NCBI RefSeq assembly: GCF_014534645.1
Contig: NZ_JACVQF010000235.1
Location: forward strand, 264,735 to 328,734
Direction: 5' to 3'
DNA from: Streptomyces griseicoloratus
GTDB taxonomy: Bacteria; Actinomycetota; Actinomycetes; Streptomycetales; Streptomycetaceae
DNA length: 64,000 nt
The notes under the pieces were generated by a model that did no database searches, was not told the DNA's origin, and was given only the letters and a program-made list of their open reading frames with translations. This document shows positions 1-8,339 of this stretch, in pieces. A program made the translations under genes and the position numbers. The number at the start of each line of letters is the position of its first letter. The first letter of the stretch is position 1.

Positions 1-92
1 GACGTTCCGCCGCCGCATGCGGTCAGCAGCGCCATGGCGCACAGGCCGGCGAGGCCGGCGGAGAGGTGTCTGCGGGTGATGGTGGGTGGCAT
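1..92 (-). CDS. ABC transporter substrate-binding lipoprotein, N-terminal fragment
   Basis: Only the first 30 or so codons are inside the window; the gene runs off the left edge. The ATG at 92 opens a lipoprotein signal peptide with basic residues (TRRH), a hydrophobic stretch and a lipobox LLTAC followed by glycines. The gene lies directly downstream of an ATPase and permease of the nitrate/sulfonate/taurine type on the same strand, which is the usual operon position for the solute-binding protein. The identity as the binding protein is inferred from that position and the lipobox, since no ligand-binding domain is visible. Confidence 0.7.
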   Translation of the reverse strand, partial: MPPTITRRHLSAGLAGLCAMALLTACGGGT

Positions 93-112
93 GACGGGCG
101 GTCCCTTCCGGG

Positions 113-925
113 TCATGTCGTCGAGGAGCTGGAGACGGAAGGGGCGGCGGTGCGGCCTTCCTGGTGGTAGACGGAGTGCCACACACGGTTGCGCAGTGCG
201 GCGAACTCGGGGCTGAGACGGAATTCCTCGTTGCGCTCGATGGCGGGGTCGACCTCGATCACGTCGTAGACACGCCCGGGGCGGGCCGCCATGACGATCA
301 CACGGTTCGCCAGGAACACGGCCTCGTCGACGTCGTGCGTGATGAACAGCACCGTGCGCTTGTCCTGGCTCCAGGTCTCCAGCAGCTGTTCCTGGAGTTT
401 GACCCGGGTCAACGCGTCGAGCGCGCCGAACGGTTCGTCCATCAGGAGGATCGAGGGATTGACGGCGTAGGCGCGGGCGATGGCACAGCGCTGGCGCATG
501 CCTCCGGACAGGGTCTTGGGAAGCGCGTCGGCGAAGCGTTCGAGGCCCACGAGCTGGATGAAGTGCTCCGCCCGGCTGCGGCGTTCGCCCTTCGGGACAC
601 CGGTCGTCCTGAGACCGAACTCGACGTTCTGGCGCACCGTCAGCCAAGGGAAGAGCGCGTACTGCTGGAAGATCACGCCGCGCTCGGGTCCGGGTCCGGA
701 CACGGGGGCGCCGTCCACCAGGGCACGGCCCGCCGTGGGCGTCTCCAGCCCGGCGAGGATGTTCATGAGGGTGCTCTTGCCGCAGCCCGAGGGACCGACG
801 ACGGTGACGAACTCGCGGTCCGCGATGTCGAGGGACACGTCGTCGAGAGCGGTGAACGTGTCGCGGCCCAGCGCGAACGTCTTGGTGACGCTCTGCAGGG
901 ATATCTTGGCGGGTTTGCTGGTCAT
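113..925 (-). CDS. ABC transporter ATP-binding protein, nitrate/sulfonate/taurine type
   Basis: This 270-residue protein is the nucleotide-binding subunit of an importer of the SsuB/TauB/NrtD family. It has the Walker A motif GPSGCGKST near residue 45, a Q-loop (FQQYALFPW), the ABC signature LSGGMRQR, the Walker B motif [12 protein letters not shown] and the H-loop ITHDVDEA. The start at 925 (MTSKPAKIS) gives the normal family length, and its ATG overlaps the permease stop as ATGA, so the two are translationally coupled. The permease is immediately upstream and the probable binding lipoprotein immediately downstream. The family imports sulfonates, taurine, nitrate, pyrimidines and similar solutes; the substrate cannot be read from this subunit. 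Confidence 0.93.
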   Translation of the reverse strand: MTSKPAKISLQSVTKTFALGRDTFTALDDVSLDIADREFVTVVGPSGCGKSTLMNILAGLETPTAGRALVDGAPVSGPGPERGVIFQQYALFPWLTVRQNVEFGLRTTGVPKGERRSRAEHFIQLVGLERFADALPKTLSGGMRQRCAIARAYAVNPSILLMDEPFGALDALTRVKLQEQLLETWSQDKRTVLFITHDVDEAVFLANRVIVMAARPGRVYDVIEVDPAIERNEEFRLSPEFAALRNRVWHSVYHQEGRTAAPSVSSSSTT

Positions 926-1791
926 CGGCGCTCCTGCCATCCGGTGAGCTTGCGTTCCGCGAGCAGCAGGACGCGGTCCATGAGCAGACCGAGGATCCCG
1001 ATCGAGATCAGTCCGACGAAGATGGTCGGAAGGTCGTAGTAGAGCTGGGCGTTCTGCATCCGGTAGCCGAGTCCCTGCTGTGCGGCGATGAGCTCGGCGG
1101 CGACCAGGGTGGCCCAGGCCGAGCCGAGGCCGACGCGCATGCCGACCAGGATGAACGGGGTGGAGGCGGGCACCACCACACGGGCGAAGATCGTCGCGTC
1201 CTTGGCGCCCAGCACCCGGGCGGCGTTGATGAGGGTGCGGTCGACGCTCACCACGCCCTGGAAGGTCGAGATCACGCACGCCAGGAACGCGGCGAGGAAG
1301 ATGACGAAGATCTTCGGGGTCTCGTCGATCCCCATGACGACCACGGCCAGCGGGATGATGGCCAGCGGCGGAATGGTCCGGAAGAACTGGACCCAGGGTT
1401 CGATCAGGCCGCGCAGGAGGCCGTACCAGCCCATGAGGAAGCCGACCGGGACGGCCACGGCCGTGCCGAGGGCGAAGCCGATGAGGACGCGGGTCAGGCT
1501 GGCGAGTGCGTCCTGGCCGAGTGTCCCGTCGCCGATCAGTGTCCCGGCCCGGGAAACGACCTCGGGCGGTGTCGGCAGCTTGAAGCCCGCCGCGGCCAGA
1601 CCCCACCACAGTGCGATGCCCAGCGCGACGGACACGGCGTTCAGGGCCAGCGGAAGCCCGCGCCGGCCGGGCCGCGCACGCTCCGGCGCGGCCTTCGTCT
1701 CCTCCGCGGTGCCCGGGCCGGCCGGTTCTCCGGGTGTCTTGTGGGCCATGGGGTGCCGTGGCCGGGCGCCCCGCTTGTCAAGGACGGACAT
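922..1791 (-). CDS. ABC transporter permease, SsuC/TauC type
   Basis: This 289-residue membrane protein is the BPD-transp-1 permease of the importer. A cytoplasmic, charged N-terminus of about 40 residues precedes six or so hydrophobic segments (for example [20 protein letters not shown]). The EAA-type loop that contacts the ATPase is seen around [20 protein letters not shown]. The start at 1791 is supported by an AAGGAG ribosome site six bases upstream. The 5' end overlaps the ROK regulator gene by 14 bases and the 3' end overlaps the ATPase by 4, so regulator, permease and ATPase probably share one mRNA. Confidence 0.92.
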   Translation of the reverse strand: MSVLDKRGARPRHPMAHKTPGEPAGPGTAEETKAAPERARPGRRGLPLALNAVSVALGIALWWGLAAAGFKLPTPPEVVSRAGTLIGDGTLGQDALASLTRVLIGFALGTAVAVPVGFLMGWYGLLRGLIEPWVQFFRTIPPLAIIPLAVVVMGIDETPKIFVIFLAAFLACVISTFQGVVSVDRTLINAARVLGAKDATIFARVVVPASTPFILVGMRVGLGSAWATLVAAELIAAQQGLGYRMQNAQLYYDLPTIFVGLISIGILGLLMDRVLLLAERKLTGWQERR

Positions 1792-3043
1792 GGGCGGCTC
1801 CTTCGGGGGAGGTCGTGCGGGCCCCGGAACCGCCCTTGACGTCGGCGGTTTCGGGATACCTCGCCAGCAGTGGGGAGTTGTGGAAGACCGCGGCGAGAGC
1901 GCCGAGGGCCCCGTCGTCGTCCGAGAGCCGGGCGGCTTCGACGACGGGACCGGCGGCCGCGGTCGGGAAGAGGTCGGCGGCGAGGGTGGCTGCGACCTGC
2001 TCCACGATGACGGGGGCCAGCCGCGCGATTTCGCCGCCGATGACGACCTTGGAGGGATTGAGGGTCATCGTGGCCGCTCCGACGACACGTCCCAGCGCCC
2101 CGGCCGCCTCCCGCAGCACTCTGTCGGCGACGGGATGGGCACGGGCCACGGCGTCCGCCAGGTCGCCCAGGTTCTCCAGGCGCAGGCCGAACTCCCAGCA
2201 GGCCGCGAGGATCGCGGGGACCGACGCCACGGTCTCCAGACAGCCGCGCTTTCCGCACCGGCACGGCCGGCCGGCCGGTTCGACGGTCACGTGTCCGAGC
2301 TCGCCGGCCAGCCCGGCAGAGCCGGTGACCAGGTGACCGCCGACGACGAGTCCGCCGCCGACGCCGTCCGACAGCCGTACGTACACCAGGTCGGCGACGC
2401 TGTCGGCGCCGCTGATCGCCTCGGCGAGAGCGGCCAGCCGCGTGTTGTTGTCGACGATCACCGGCGCGTCGAAGCGTTCCGCGAACGCGACGTCGACGCC
2501 CTCCGGGGCCGGGCGGAGCACCGTGCCCAGGGGAGAGGTGCGGGGCCGGGCCGTTCCCTCCGGCGCCGGGTAGGGCCCCGGTACGCCGATACCGATGCCC
2601 TGCAGTGCTCCGTAGTGGACACCGGCTTCGGCGGTCAGCCGCTCCACCAGGGTGAGGGCGAGTTCGGTCCGCTTCTGCCAGGACGTCGTGTCGTCGTAGC
2701 GGGTCGCGCCGGAGGCCATGATCTCGTGCGAGGCGTCGGCGACGACGACATGGACGCGTCGATGGCCGAAGTCGACGCCCATGAACTGGGCCGACGCGGG
2801 GTCGAGTGCCAGCCGCTCGGCCGGCCGGCCACTGCCCTCGCGCCTGGACGCGTCGGTGTCCACGACCACGATGGCGCCTCGTTGCAGGAGGCTCCCGGTG
2901 ATCTCGGAGAGGGTCGTGCGGGACAGGCCCACGACCCGGGCTATCTCACCGCGGCTCATGGCGCCGTTCTCCTGCAGCGCGCGCAGGACGCGTTCCTCAT
3001 GGGTCCGCCTGACCAGTGCGTGCACTCCGCTGGGCATCTGCAT
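1778..3043 (-). CDS. ROK family transcriptional regulator
   Basis: The protein of about 421 residues has an N-terminal MarR-like winged helix ([27 protein letters not shown]) followed by a ROK kinase-fold domain. The ROK part shows [13 protein letters not shown] (phosphate-1-like), a GGGLVVGG segment and the zinc-binding [10 protein letters not shown] motif. ROK repressors usually sense sugars or sugar phosphates. No good ribosome site precedes any candidate start; ATG 3043 is chosen, with TTG 3052 and ATG 3037 as alternatives. It overlaps the permease by 14 bases and is divergent from the exported GH43-like gene, so it is the likely regulator of both. A ROK sugar sensor paired with a nitrate/sulfonate-class importer is unusual. 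Confidence 0.9.
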   Translation of the reverse strand: MQMPSGVHALVRRTHEERVLRALQENGAMSRGEIARVVGLSRTTLSEITGSLLQRGAIVVVDTDASRREGSGRPAERLALDPASAQFMGVDFGHRRVHVVVADASHEIMASGATRYDDTTSWQKRTELALTLVERLTAEAGVHYGALQGIGIGVPGPYPAPEGTARPRTSPLGTVLRPAPEGVDVAFAERFDAPVIVDNNTRLAALAEAISGADSVADLVYVRLSDGVGGGLVVGGHLVTGSAGLAGELGHVTVEPAGRPCRCGKRGCLETVASVPAILAACWEFGLRLENLGDLADAVARAHPVADRVLREAAGALGRVVGAATMTLNPSKVVIGGEIARLAPVIVEQVAATLAADLFPTAAAGPVVEAARLSDDDGALGALAAVFHNSPLLARYPETADVKGGSGARTTSPEGAAHVRP

Positions 3044-3281
3044 GCCGGTCAAGGTAGGGAGGCCGAGTTATTCCGTCAACACTCCGACAGAAAGCTGAAA
3101 CGAATCGTTCATAAGATCTGGTCGCCGATGCCCTTGCACGCCTTGGGCAGGGGATTATTCGTCCGAGGTGTTGACGTAAATGTGCGGGCGTTCGCATGCT
3201 GTGCGCCATACCCCCGCCACGCAGCTCGCCCTGAGCTGCTCCTTGGGTTCCGTGCGGGGATGACGAAGGAGAACGCGACTG
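3044..3281. promoter_or_regulatory. Divergent intergenic region of the ROK regulator and GH43-like gene
   Basis: This 238-base spacer must hold both promoters. It contains an 11-base perfect palindrome AACGAATCGTT at 3099-3109, close to the ROK start, and a TTGACG hexamer at 3171-3176 that could be a -35 box for the rightward gene. No convincing -10 partner was found. The palindrome is a candidate regulator site, but nothing ties it to the ROK protein beyond position. Confidence 0.3.
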
Positions 3282-4625
3282 ATGGCCGATGCCCAGAAAC
3301 GTGTGCGCCGACGCTCCCTGCTGGCCGGTGCCGCCGGCGTGGGGGCGGCAGCAGCCCTTCCGACGACTTCCGCTCACGCGGCAGCACCGGCGCAGTCACC
3401 GGCCGCGTCGGAGCGGCGTCAGCCGGCGAACTGGCCCGACCCGGAGCCCTACGGTGTCGCCGACACCCGGCTGGACCTGTGGCCGCGGGAGGACAACTCC
3501 TTCGTGCTCCCGCTGGAGCTGCGCCCCCGGGACGAGGAGCTCGGCCGTGTGTGGATGCGGGACACCTACGTCAACTGCTTCGTCGTCGACGGCCGTCCCG
3601 TCTACGTGGCCACGGGCACCACCCGTGTGCCCGGACTGGAAGCGGCCGGCCCCTGGAACGACGGGATCTTCGTCTGGGTGGCGCCCTCGCTGGAGGGGCC
3701 GTGGAGACTCGCCGACACGACCGGGATACGGCCGGACGCCGAGAAGGGCAAGGTGTGGTCGCCCGAGTTCGTCGGGGAGAACCGGCCCGGCCGGACGGTC
3801 GTCGCGCCCTGGCAGGAGTACTGGCACGACGACCGGTTCGGCAAGCGGGGCAACGTGTGGGCGTCCGAGGTGCACCACTTCAAGGGACGCTGGTACATCG
3901 TCGCGTGCATGGGCGACCACTCCCGCAAGGTCGGCTCGTTCATGCTCGTCAGCGAGGGCGGCGTCGAGGGCCCGTACCGGCTGATCGAGGGGAACCTGGA
4001 GAAGCCCTTCGGTGACTCGTTCATCGGAGGGCCGAGTTTCATCGAGCCCGGCGCCTACCACCACATCGACGGCAGCTTCTACAGCGAGGGCGACGACGCC
4101 TGGCTCGTGCTGCACAACGACCTGTACGCCGAGTTCCGGGACGACATGGAGGACATCGTCACGACGACCAACCTCCCGGAGTTCCGGCAGACGCCCTACT
4201 CCCCAGAGCCGTATCTCGAGGGCGCGTACGTGTTCCAGTACAAGGGCAAGTACTACCTGGTCCACGCCGCGTGGGACCGGACGTCGGTCGATGCCTACGG
4301 GAGCACACGCAACGCCTACGATCCGCCCGGCACGGGCCGTGTGCAGTACCAGTACGACGCGATCGTCGCCGTCTCCGACAGCTTCGAGGGCCCTTACTCC
4401 GAGCGGTGGACCGCGGGGGTGGGCGCGGGACACAACAACTTCTTCGAGGACCACAAGGGCGGCCTGTGGGCGACGTTCTTCCGCAACCCGGCCCAGGGCT
4501 ACTGGAAGCACCCGGAGCGCGTCGCCGATGCCGCCGTGCCCGGTGTCGTGCGGCTGGAGTGGACCGGCCGGAAGGACGGCCGCCTGTACGTCAAGCGCCG
4601 CAACACCGGTCACTCGGGCGGCTGA
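3282..4625 (+). CDS. Tat-exported GH43-like beta-propeller protein
   Basis: This 447-residue protein begins with a twin-arginine signal (RRRSLLAGAAGVGAAAALP) and a likely cleavage site after AHA, so it is exported folded. The mature part is rich in aromatic and acidic motifs typical of five-bladed propellers of glycoside hydrolase family 43 and relatives: VWMRDTYVNCFVVDGR, GPWNDGIFVWVAPSLEGPW, VWSPEFVGE, KYYLVHAAWD and GHNNFFED. Such enzymes cleave arabinose, xylose, galactose or fucose linkages. The exact substrate and the three catalytic acids were not assigned. It ends at a strong hairpin terminator. The neighbouring ROK regulator and importer suggest a carbohydrate-derived substrate. Confidence 0.75.
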   Translation: MADAQKRVRRRSLLAGAAGVGAAAALPTTSAHAAAPAQSPAASERRQPANWPDPEPYGVADTRLDLWPREDNSFVLPLELRPRDEELGRVWMRDTYVNCFVVDGRPVYVATGTTRVPGLEAAGPWNDGIFVWVAPSLEGPWRLADTTGIRPDAEKGKVWSPEFVGENRPGRTVVAPWQEYWHDDRFGKRGNVWASEVHHFKGRWYIVACMGDHSRKVGSFMLVSEGGVEGPYRLIEGNLEKPFGDSFIGGPSFIEPGAYHHIDGSFYSEGDDAWLVLHNDLYAEFRDDMEDIVTTTNLPEFRQTPYSPEPYLEGAYVFQYKGKYYLVHAAWDRTSVDAYGSTRNAYDPPGTGRVQYQYDAIVAVSDSFEGPYSERWTAGVGAGHNNFFEDHKGGLWATFFRNPAQGYWKHPERVADAAVPGVVRLEWTGRKDGRLYVKRRNTGHSGG

Positions 4626-4660
4626 CCGCTCCTCGCCGCGCTGCCTGAGCGGCGGTCACG

Positions 4661-4695
4661 CGGGCTGCCAGGGGACCGGTTCCCCTGGCAGCCCG
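4661..4695. terminator. Perfect 15-bp hairpin between convergent genes
   Basis: A stem CGGGCTGCCAGGGGA pairs perfectly with its reverse complement across a CCGGT loop. It sits between the stop codons of the GH43-like gene and the convergent DUF2891 gene, so it can serve both strands. No T-run follows, which is common for actinomycete terminators. Confidence 0.8.
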
Positions 4696-4717
4696 GGGCC
4701 GATCGGGTCGCACCGGT

Positions 4718-5731
4718 TCAGCGGCAGCCCAGGGGAGCGAGGGCCAGGGCGGCGAAGGTCGCCAGCCAGTGGTCGGTGGTGAAGTCGCCGCGTTCCACCG
4801 CCGGCAGGCCCGCCGAGAGGTGTGCCTCGGCCGCCGCGCCCAGACGACTGCGGACCGCTCCCTCCGGCAGGGCGTCCGCGAGGGAGCGCAACGCGGCCGC
4901 TCTGCTGAGGGCCAGGCCGAGCAGGTGCCCGATCTGCGGGTCGGCGTGGTCGGAGACGAGCGGGACGTCCAGCAGCGGGCAGGGCGCGCCGGAGCGCAGC
5001 GCGGGCAGGAAACGGTCCAGCCACGACGCGAACTCCTCCCCGGGCAGCACCCTGCGCATCGCGTCGGCCTCGCTCAGGGCCGGGGACAGGAAGTCCTGGC
5101 CCGACGGTTCCCAGTGCGCGGGCGCGTCGTGGTCGTCGGCGAACCAGGCCAGCAGACGTTCCCGTACGGCCCGGTCGGTCGCGGGTGACAGCTCTCCGGA
5201 GTCGAGCGCGAGGCCCAGCGCGAAGGCGCTGTTGGGGTGGTTGCCGTGGCGCACGGGGTAGGTGGCCTTCGGCAGCCAGTCGGCCAGCAGCCGGTCGACG
5301 ACGGCGACGGCCGGCGCCAGGGCCTCGGTCCAGCGGGCGCCCGCCGCCCCTCCGTACGCCCGGCACTCGGCGGCGAGCGCGAGGAGCCAGGCCCAGCCGT
5401 AGGGGCGCTCGAAGGAGGGGTGCTCGCGGAGGTAGGCGGCTTCGGCGGCGAGGTTTCCGGGGGTGAGGTGCCGGTCGAGCACGTCGACGGCGGGACCGGT
5501 GTCCGGCAGCGCGGGGGTCCCCTCGTGGTGCCGGAGCAGACGGACGAGCAGCCAGTGCATGTGGACCGAGGAGTGCCAGTCGTAGGCGCCGTAGAAGGCC
5601 GGGTGCAGGGTGCTGGGACCGAGCGGCTCGTCGGAGGACGTGATCAGGTGGGCGGGGAAGTTCGGGTACTCACGGGTGATGTTGGTGAGGGCGATCCGGG
5701 CGAAGTCGGTCGCGTACGTGCTGAGCGGCAT
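4718..5731 (-). CDS. DUF2891 family protein
   Basis: This 337-residue protein looks like a DUF2891 member, an all-helical alpha/alpha-toroid-like family of unknown activity. The conserved-looking block HPAFYGAYDWHSSVHMHW near residues 43-60 carries the aromatic/His/Asp signature, followed by RPYGWAWLLALAAE. There is no signal peptide or membrane segment. Its ATG overlaps the pyroglutamyl peptidase stop by one base (TGATG), so it is the last gene of the DUF969-DUF979-pcp-DUF2891 operon. That context suggests a role in 5-oxoproline or pyroglutamyl-peptide use, but the reaction is unknown. Confidence 0.85.
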   Translation of the reverse strand: MPLSTYATDFARIALTNITREYPNFPAHLITSSDEPLGPSTLHPAFYGAYDWHSSVHMHWLLVRLLRHHEGTPALPDTGPAVDVLDRHLTPGNLAAEAAYLREHPSFERPYGWAWLLALAAECRAYGGAAGARWTEALAPAVAVVDRLLADWLPKATYPVRHGNHPNSAFALGLALDSGELSPATDRAVRERLLAWFADDHDAPAHWEPSGQDFLSPALSEADAMRRVLPGEEFASWLDRFLPALRSGAPCPLLDVPLVSDHADPQIGHLLGLALSRAAALRSLADALPEGAVRSRLGAAAEAHLSAGLPAVERGDFTTDHWLATFAALALAPLGCR

Positions 5732-6381
5732 CAGTGGGTGGCTCCCTCGGTGACCTTGAGGTCCCGTTCGGCCGGTGTGCGGGCGGCGGTGGTCAGCAGG
5801 GCGCGCAGGCCGTGGGCGACGGTGGCGGGCGGCAGGGACGGAGCCCGGCCGTCGGTGACCTGTTCCGGGGCCCAGGGCACGTGCACGAAACCGCCCCGTA
5901 TGTGCGGGAACTCGGTGGCGATGAGATGGCCGAGGCCGTACGCCACGTGGTTGCAGACGAAGGTGCCGGCCGTGTGGGAGACGGCGGCCGGGACACCGGC
6001 CTCGCGCATCGAGGCGACGCAGGCCTTGACGGGGAGGGTGGAGAAGTAGGCGGCGGGGCCGTCCGGAACCACCGGTTCGTCGATGGGCTGCCGGCCCTTG
6101 TTGTCGGGGATGCGGGCGTCGTCGAGGTTGATGCCGACGCGTTCGACGGTCACGCCGGGGCGACCGCCCGCCTGGCCCAGGCAGAGCACCAGGTCGGGGG
6201 CGGTCGTGCGGACGGCGTCGCGCAGGGCGTCGAGGGACTCGCCGAACACGCAGGGCAGTTCGGTGGCGGTGACCGTGAGCCCGGCGGGCGGTTCGGCGGC
6301 CACCAGGGACGCCGCCTGCCAGGACGGGTTCACGCGCTCGCCGCCGAAGGGGGCGAAGCCGGTGATGAGGACGCGGGTCAA
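5731..6381 (-). CDS. pcp: Pyroglutamyl-peptidase I (pyrrolidone-carboxylate peptidase)
   Basis: The 216-residue protein is a C15 cysteine peptidase that removes N-terminal pyroglutamate (5-oxoproline) from peptides. It starts with the family motif TGFAPFGG and contains the catalytic triad at E80 (VTVERVGIN), C143 (GTFVCNHVAYGL) and H167 (FVHVPW). Length matches the family. The start is a TTG at 6381 with an AAGGAAG ribosome site. It lies between the DUF979 gene and DUF2891 on the same strand, opposite pxpABC, so the peptidase would release 5-oxoproline for PxpABC. Confidence 0.96.
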   Translation of the reverse strand: MTRVLITGFAPFGGERVNPSWQAASLVAAEPPAGLTVTATELPCVFGESLDALRDAVRTTAPDLVLCLGQAGGRPGVTVERVGINLDDARIPDNKGRQPIDEPVVPDGPAAYFSTLPVKACVASMREAGVPAAVSHTAGTFVCNHVAYGLGHLIATEFPHIRGGFVHVPWAPEQVTDGRAPSLPPATVAHGLRALLTTAARTPAERDLKVTEGATH

Positions 6382-6430
6382 GGCACTTCCTTAGGGAGTG
6401 GGTCGGGCCGGGAGGCCGGGGCGCGGAGGC

Positions 6431-7405
6431 TCAGAAGGCGAAGACCGCCATGATCACGGTGCAGCAGACGAGCAGCGCGAGCCCCGTCGGCAGCTGGGCC
6501 TTGATCGGTCCGTACTGGTCCTTCAGCTCCAGCAGGGTGGCCGGGACGATGTTGAAGTTGGCGGCCATCGGCGTGCAGAGCGTGCCGGCGAAGCCGGCCA
6601 GCATGCCGATCGCGAGGACGGCGGGCTCGTTGCCGTGCATCTGCTGGATGAGCACGGGCCAGCCGATGGCCGCGGTCATCACGGGGAAGGCGGCGAAGGC
6701 GTTGCCCATGATGACGGTGAACAGGAACATGCCGACGCAGTACGCGATCACCGCGAGGTACTTGGAGTCGTCCGGCAGGACGTCGTTGACGATGTCGCCG
6801 ACCTGGGTGCCGACTCCGGCCGCGGCGAAGATCGAGCCGAGCACGGCCAGGAGCTGGGGCAGCAGCAGGGCGGAGCCCATGGCCTCCAGCATGGAGCGGC
6901 CGGCGTGGACCGGGACGGAGGGCTTCTTCTCGCCGGTGACCAGCATGCCGACGACGAGCGCGACGACACAGCCGAGGCCGAGCCCGAGGAGCGTGGCCTT
7001 GCCCGACTCGAACAGTCCGGACTCGTCCAGCACGGAGGCGCAGACGATGGCGACGAGCGGGATCGTCAGGGCGGGAACGAAGATCTTGTTGCCGAGCCGG
7101 GCCGCGGAGGCCTCCCGCTGCTCGCCGGTGGTGGTGACCGGGACGCCCTTGCCGAGGAAGTTGAACCCGGCGAGCACGATCAGCGCGAGCACCGCGACGC
7201 CGAGCGGTTCGGCGGGCAGGGTCCAGCCGCCGTTGCCGGCCGTGGCGTTGGCGACGCCGGTGCCGTAGGGGAAGGTGAGCCCGAGCAGGCCCCAGAAGGC
7301 GGCGGACGTCCATCGCCTTGGGTTGCTGCGGTCGGCGGCCATCTGCACGGCCATGACGACGAAGACGAGGCCTATCAGCCAGTAGAGCCATTCGACCTTG
7401 ATCAC
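6431..7405 (-). CDS. DUF979 family membrane protein, putative 5-oxoproline transporter subunit
   Basis: The 324-residue polytopic protein starts at GTG 7405, overlapping the DUF969 stop as GTGA. It has eight or more hydrophobic segments (EWLYWLIGLVFVVMAVQMA, ALLLPQLLAVLGSIFAAAGV, LLVCCTVIMAVFAF) and family-like patches such as GVGTQVGDIVNDVLP and GNAFAAFPVMTAAIGWP. DUF969 and DUF979 are an obligate-looking pair that often lies beside pxpABC and pcp in bacteria, and they have been proposed to move 5-oxoproline. That role is inference here; the membrane topology and pairing are seen directly. Confidence 0.88.
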   Translation of the reverse strand: MIKVEWLYWLIGLVFVVMAVQMAADRSNPRRWTSAAFWGLLGLTFPYGTGVANATAGNGGWTLPAEPLGVAVLALIVLAGFNFLGKGVPVTTTGEQREASAARLGNKIFVPALTIPLVAIVCASVLDESGLFESGKATLLGLGLGCVVALVVGMLVTGEKKPSVPVHAGRSMLEAMGSALLLPQLLAVLGSIFAAAGVGTQVGDIVNDVLPDDSKYLAVIAYCVGMFLFTVIMGNAFAAFPVMTAAIGWPVLIQQMHGNEPAVLAIGMLAGFAGTLCTPMAANFNIVPATLLELKDQYGPIKAQLPTGLALLVCCTVIMAVFAF

Positions 7406-8121
7406 TTGTCGGCCCCCTCGGGAAGCGGAAGGTCGTGCTCGGCGGCGGCGAGCGCCATCTCGCGCTCCAGTTGCTTGTCCAGGAGCAGCAGCCGGGCGCC
7501 GTGGATGAGGAAGGCGCAGACGGCGAGCGGGATCGCCCACAGGGCCAGCTGGGTCGGTTCGACGTCCTGCTGGTAGGTGGAGTTCACAAAACCGGTGATC
7601 AGCAGGATGGAGCCGATCGCGATGAAGCAGTCCTCACCGAAGAAGACGCCCACGGTGTCGGCCGAGGCGGAGTAGGAGCGCACCTTCTCCCGCAGACGGT
7701 CGGGCAGCCTGGCGCCCGTGGAGCGCTCGGCGGCGGCCTCCGCCATGGGCGCCACCAGCGGCCGTACGGTCTGCGCCGGGCCGCCGATGCTGTTCAGGCC
7801 GAAGGCCGCGGTGACCTGCCTGACCAGCAGGTAGACGGTGAGGAAGCGGCCGGCGCTGAGCCTGCCCAGACGGCCGATGAGGTTGCGGGCCTGTTCGCGC
7901 AGGCCGTAGCGCTCCAGCAGGCCGATCACCGGGAGCACGATGGCGTAGACGGTGACCGAGCGGCTGTCGGCGAAGGACCTGCCGAAGGCCGCGAGGACCT
8001 CCAGCGGGTTCATCTTGCCGAGCAGTCCGGTGACGATACCGGCGACGCCCACCACGAGGACGGGATTGCGGCGCGTGACGAATCCGAGGATCACCACGAC
8101 CACACCGAGCAGAACGATCAT
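7402..8121 (-). CDS. DUF969 family membrane protein, putative 5-oxoproline transporter subunit
   Basis: The 239-residue membrane protein begins at ATG 8121 (MIVLLGVVVVILGF), which has an AGAAGG ribosome site; longer in-frame starts lack one. It carries five or so membrane segments and a conserved glycine-rich patch AAFGLNSIGGPAQTVRPLVAPMA. It is the first gene of a leftward operon with DUF979, pcp and DUF2891, and its promoter faces pxpABC across two perfect palindromes. The transporter role is inferred from pairing and neighbours. Confidence 0.88.
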   Translation of the reverse strand: MIVLLGVVVVILGFVTRRNPVLVVGVAGIVTGLLGKMNPLEVLAAFGRSFADSRSVTVYAIVLPVIGLLERYGLREQARNLIGRLGRLSAGRFLTVYLLVRQVTAAFGLNSIGGPAQTVRPLVAPMAEAAAERSTGARLPDRLREKVRSYSASADTVGVFFGEDCFIAIGSILLITGFVNSTYQQDVEPTQLALWAIPLAVCAFLIHGARLLLLDKQLEREMALAAAEHDLPLPEGADK

Positions 8122-8237
8122 TCGGTGGCCTTCTTCAGGCATTGGGGGCAGGGCACGGACCCGGGAGGTTCGGAGCCGGAGCTTGGCGGTCCTCGGACCG
8201 TGACCCCGGATACGTGGCAGATGCACGGACCCTAGAC

Positions 8238-8252
8238 GATCGTTGAACGATC
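8238..8252. promoter_or_regulatory. Palindromic operator 1 of the 5-oxoproline divergon
   Basis: GATCGTTGAACGATC is a perfect inverted repeat with a single central base. It lies 116 bases upstream of the DUF969 start. The same sequence recurs 71 bases away at 8309-8325. This architecture fits a dimeric regulator such as a GntR/FCD protein acting on both arms; no gene for such a regulator is in the vicinity. Confidence 0.75.
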
Positions 8253-8308
8253 TAACAAGAGGTGACTTTCGTGCCGGTCGTGACGTTCCCACTCGGTCAA
8301 CTCTTGTG

Positions 8309-8325
8309 GGATCGTTCAACGATCC
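8309..8325. promoter_or_regulatory. Palindromic operator 2 of the 5-oxoproline divergon
   Basis: GGATCGTTCAACGATCC is a 17-base perfect inverted repeat differing from operator 1 mainly at the central base. It ends 14 bases before the chosen pxpA start, so a bound protein would block transcription or initiation of pxpABC. Confidence 0.75.
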
Positions 8326-8339
8326 ATTACGTTCGGAGC

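Noticed and set aside
164-1039. Long rightward frames across the ABC ATPase/permease genes
   Set aside because: They are antisense shadows caused by third-position GC bias; the leftward frame has complete Walker A, signature and Walker B motifs.
1088-4015. A 975-codon rightward open frame across the permease, ROK and GH43-like genes
   Set aside because: Composition is Arg/Gly/Pro-rich without any domain, and three well-supported genes occupy the region in other frames.
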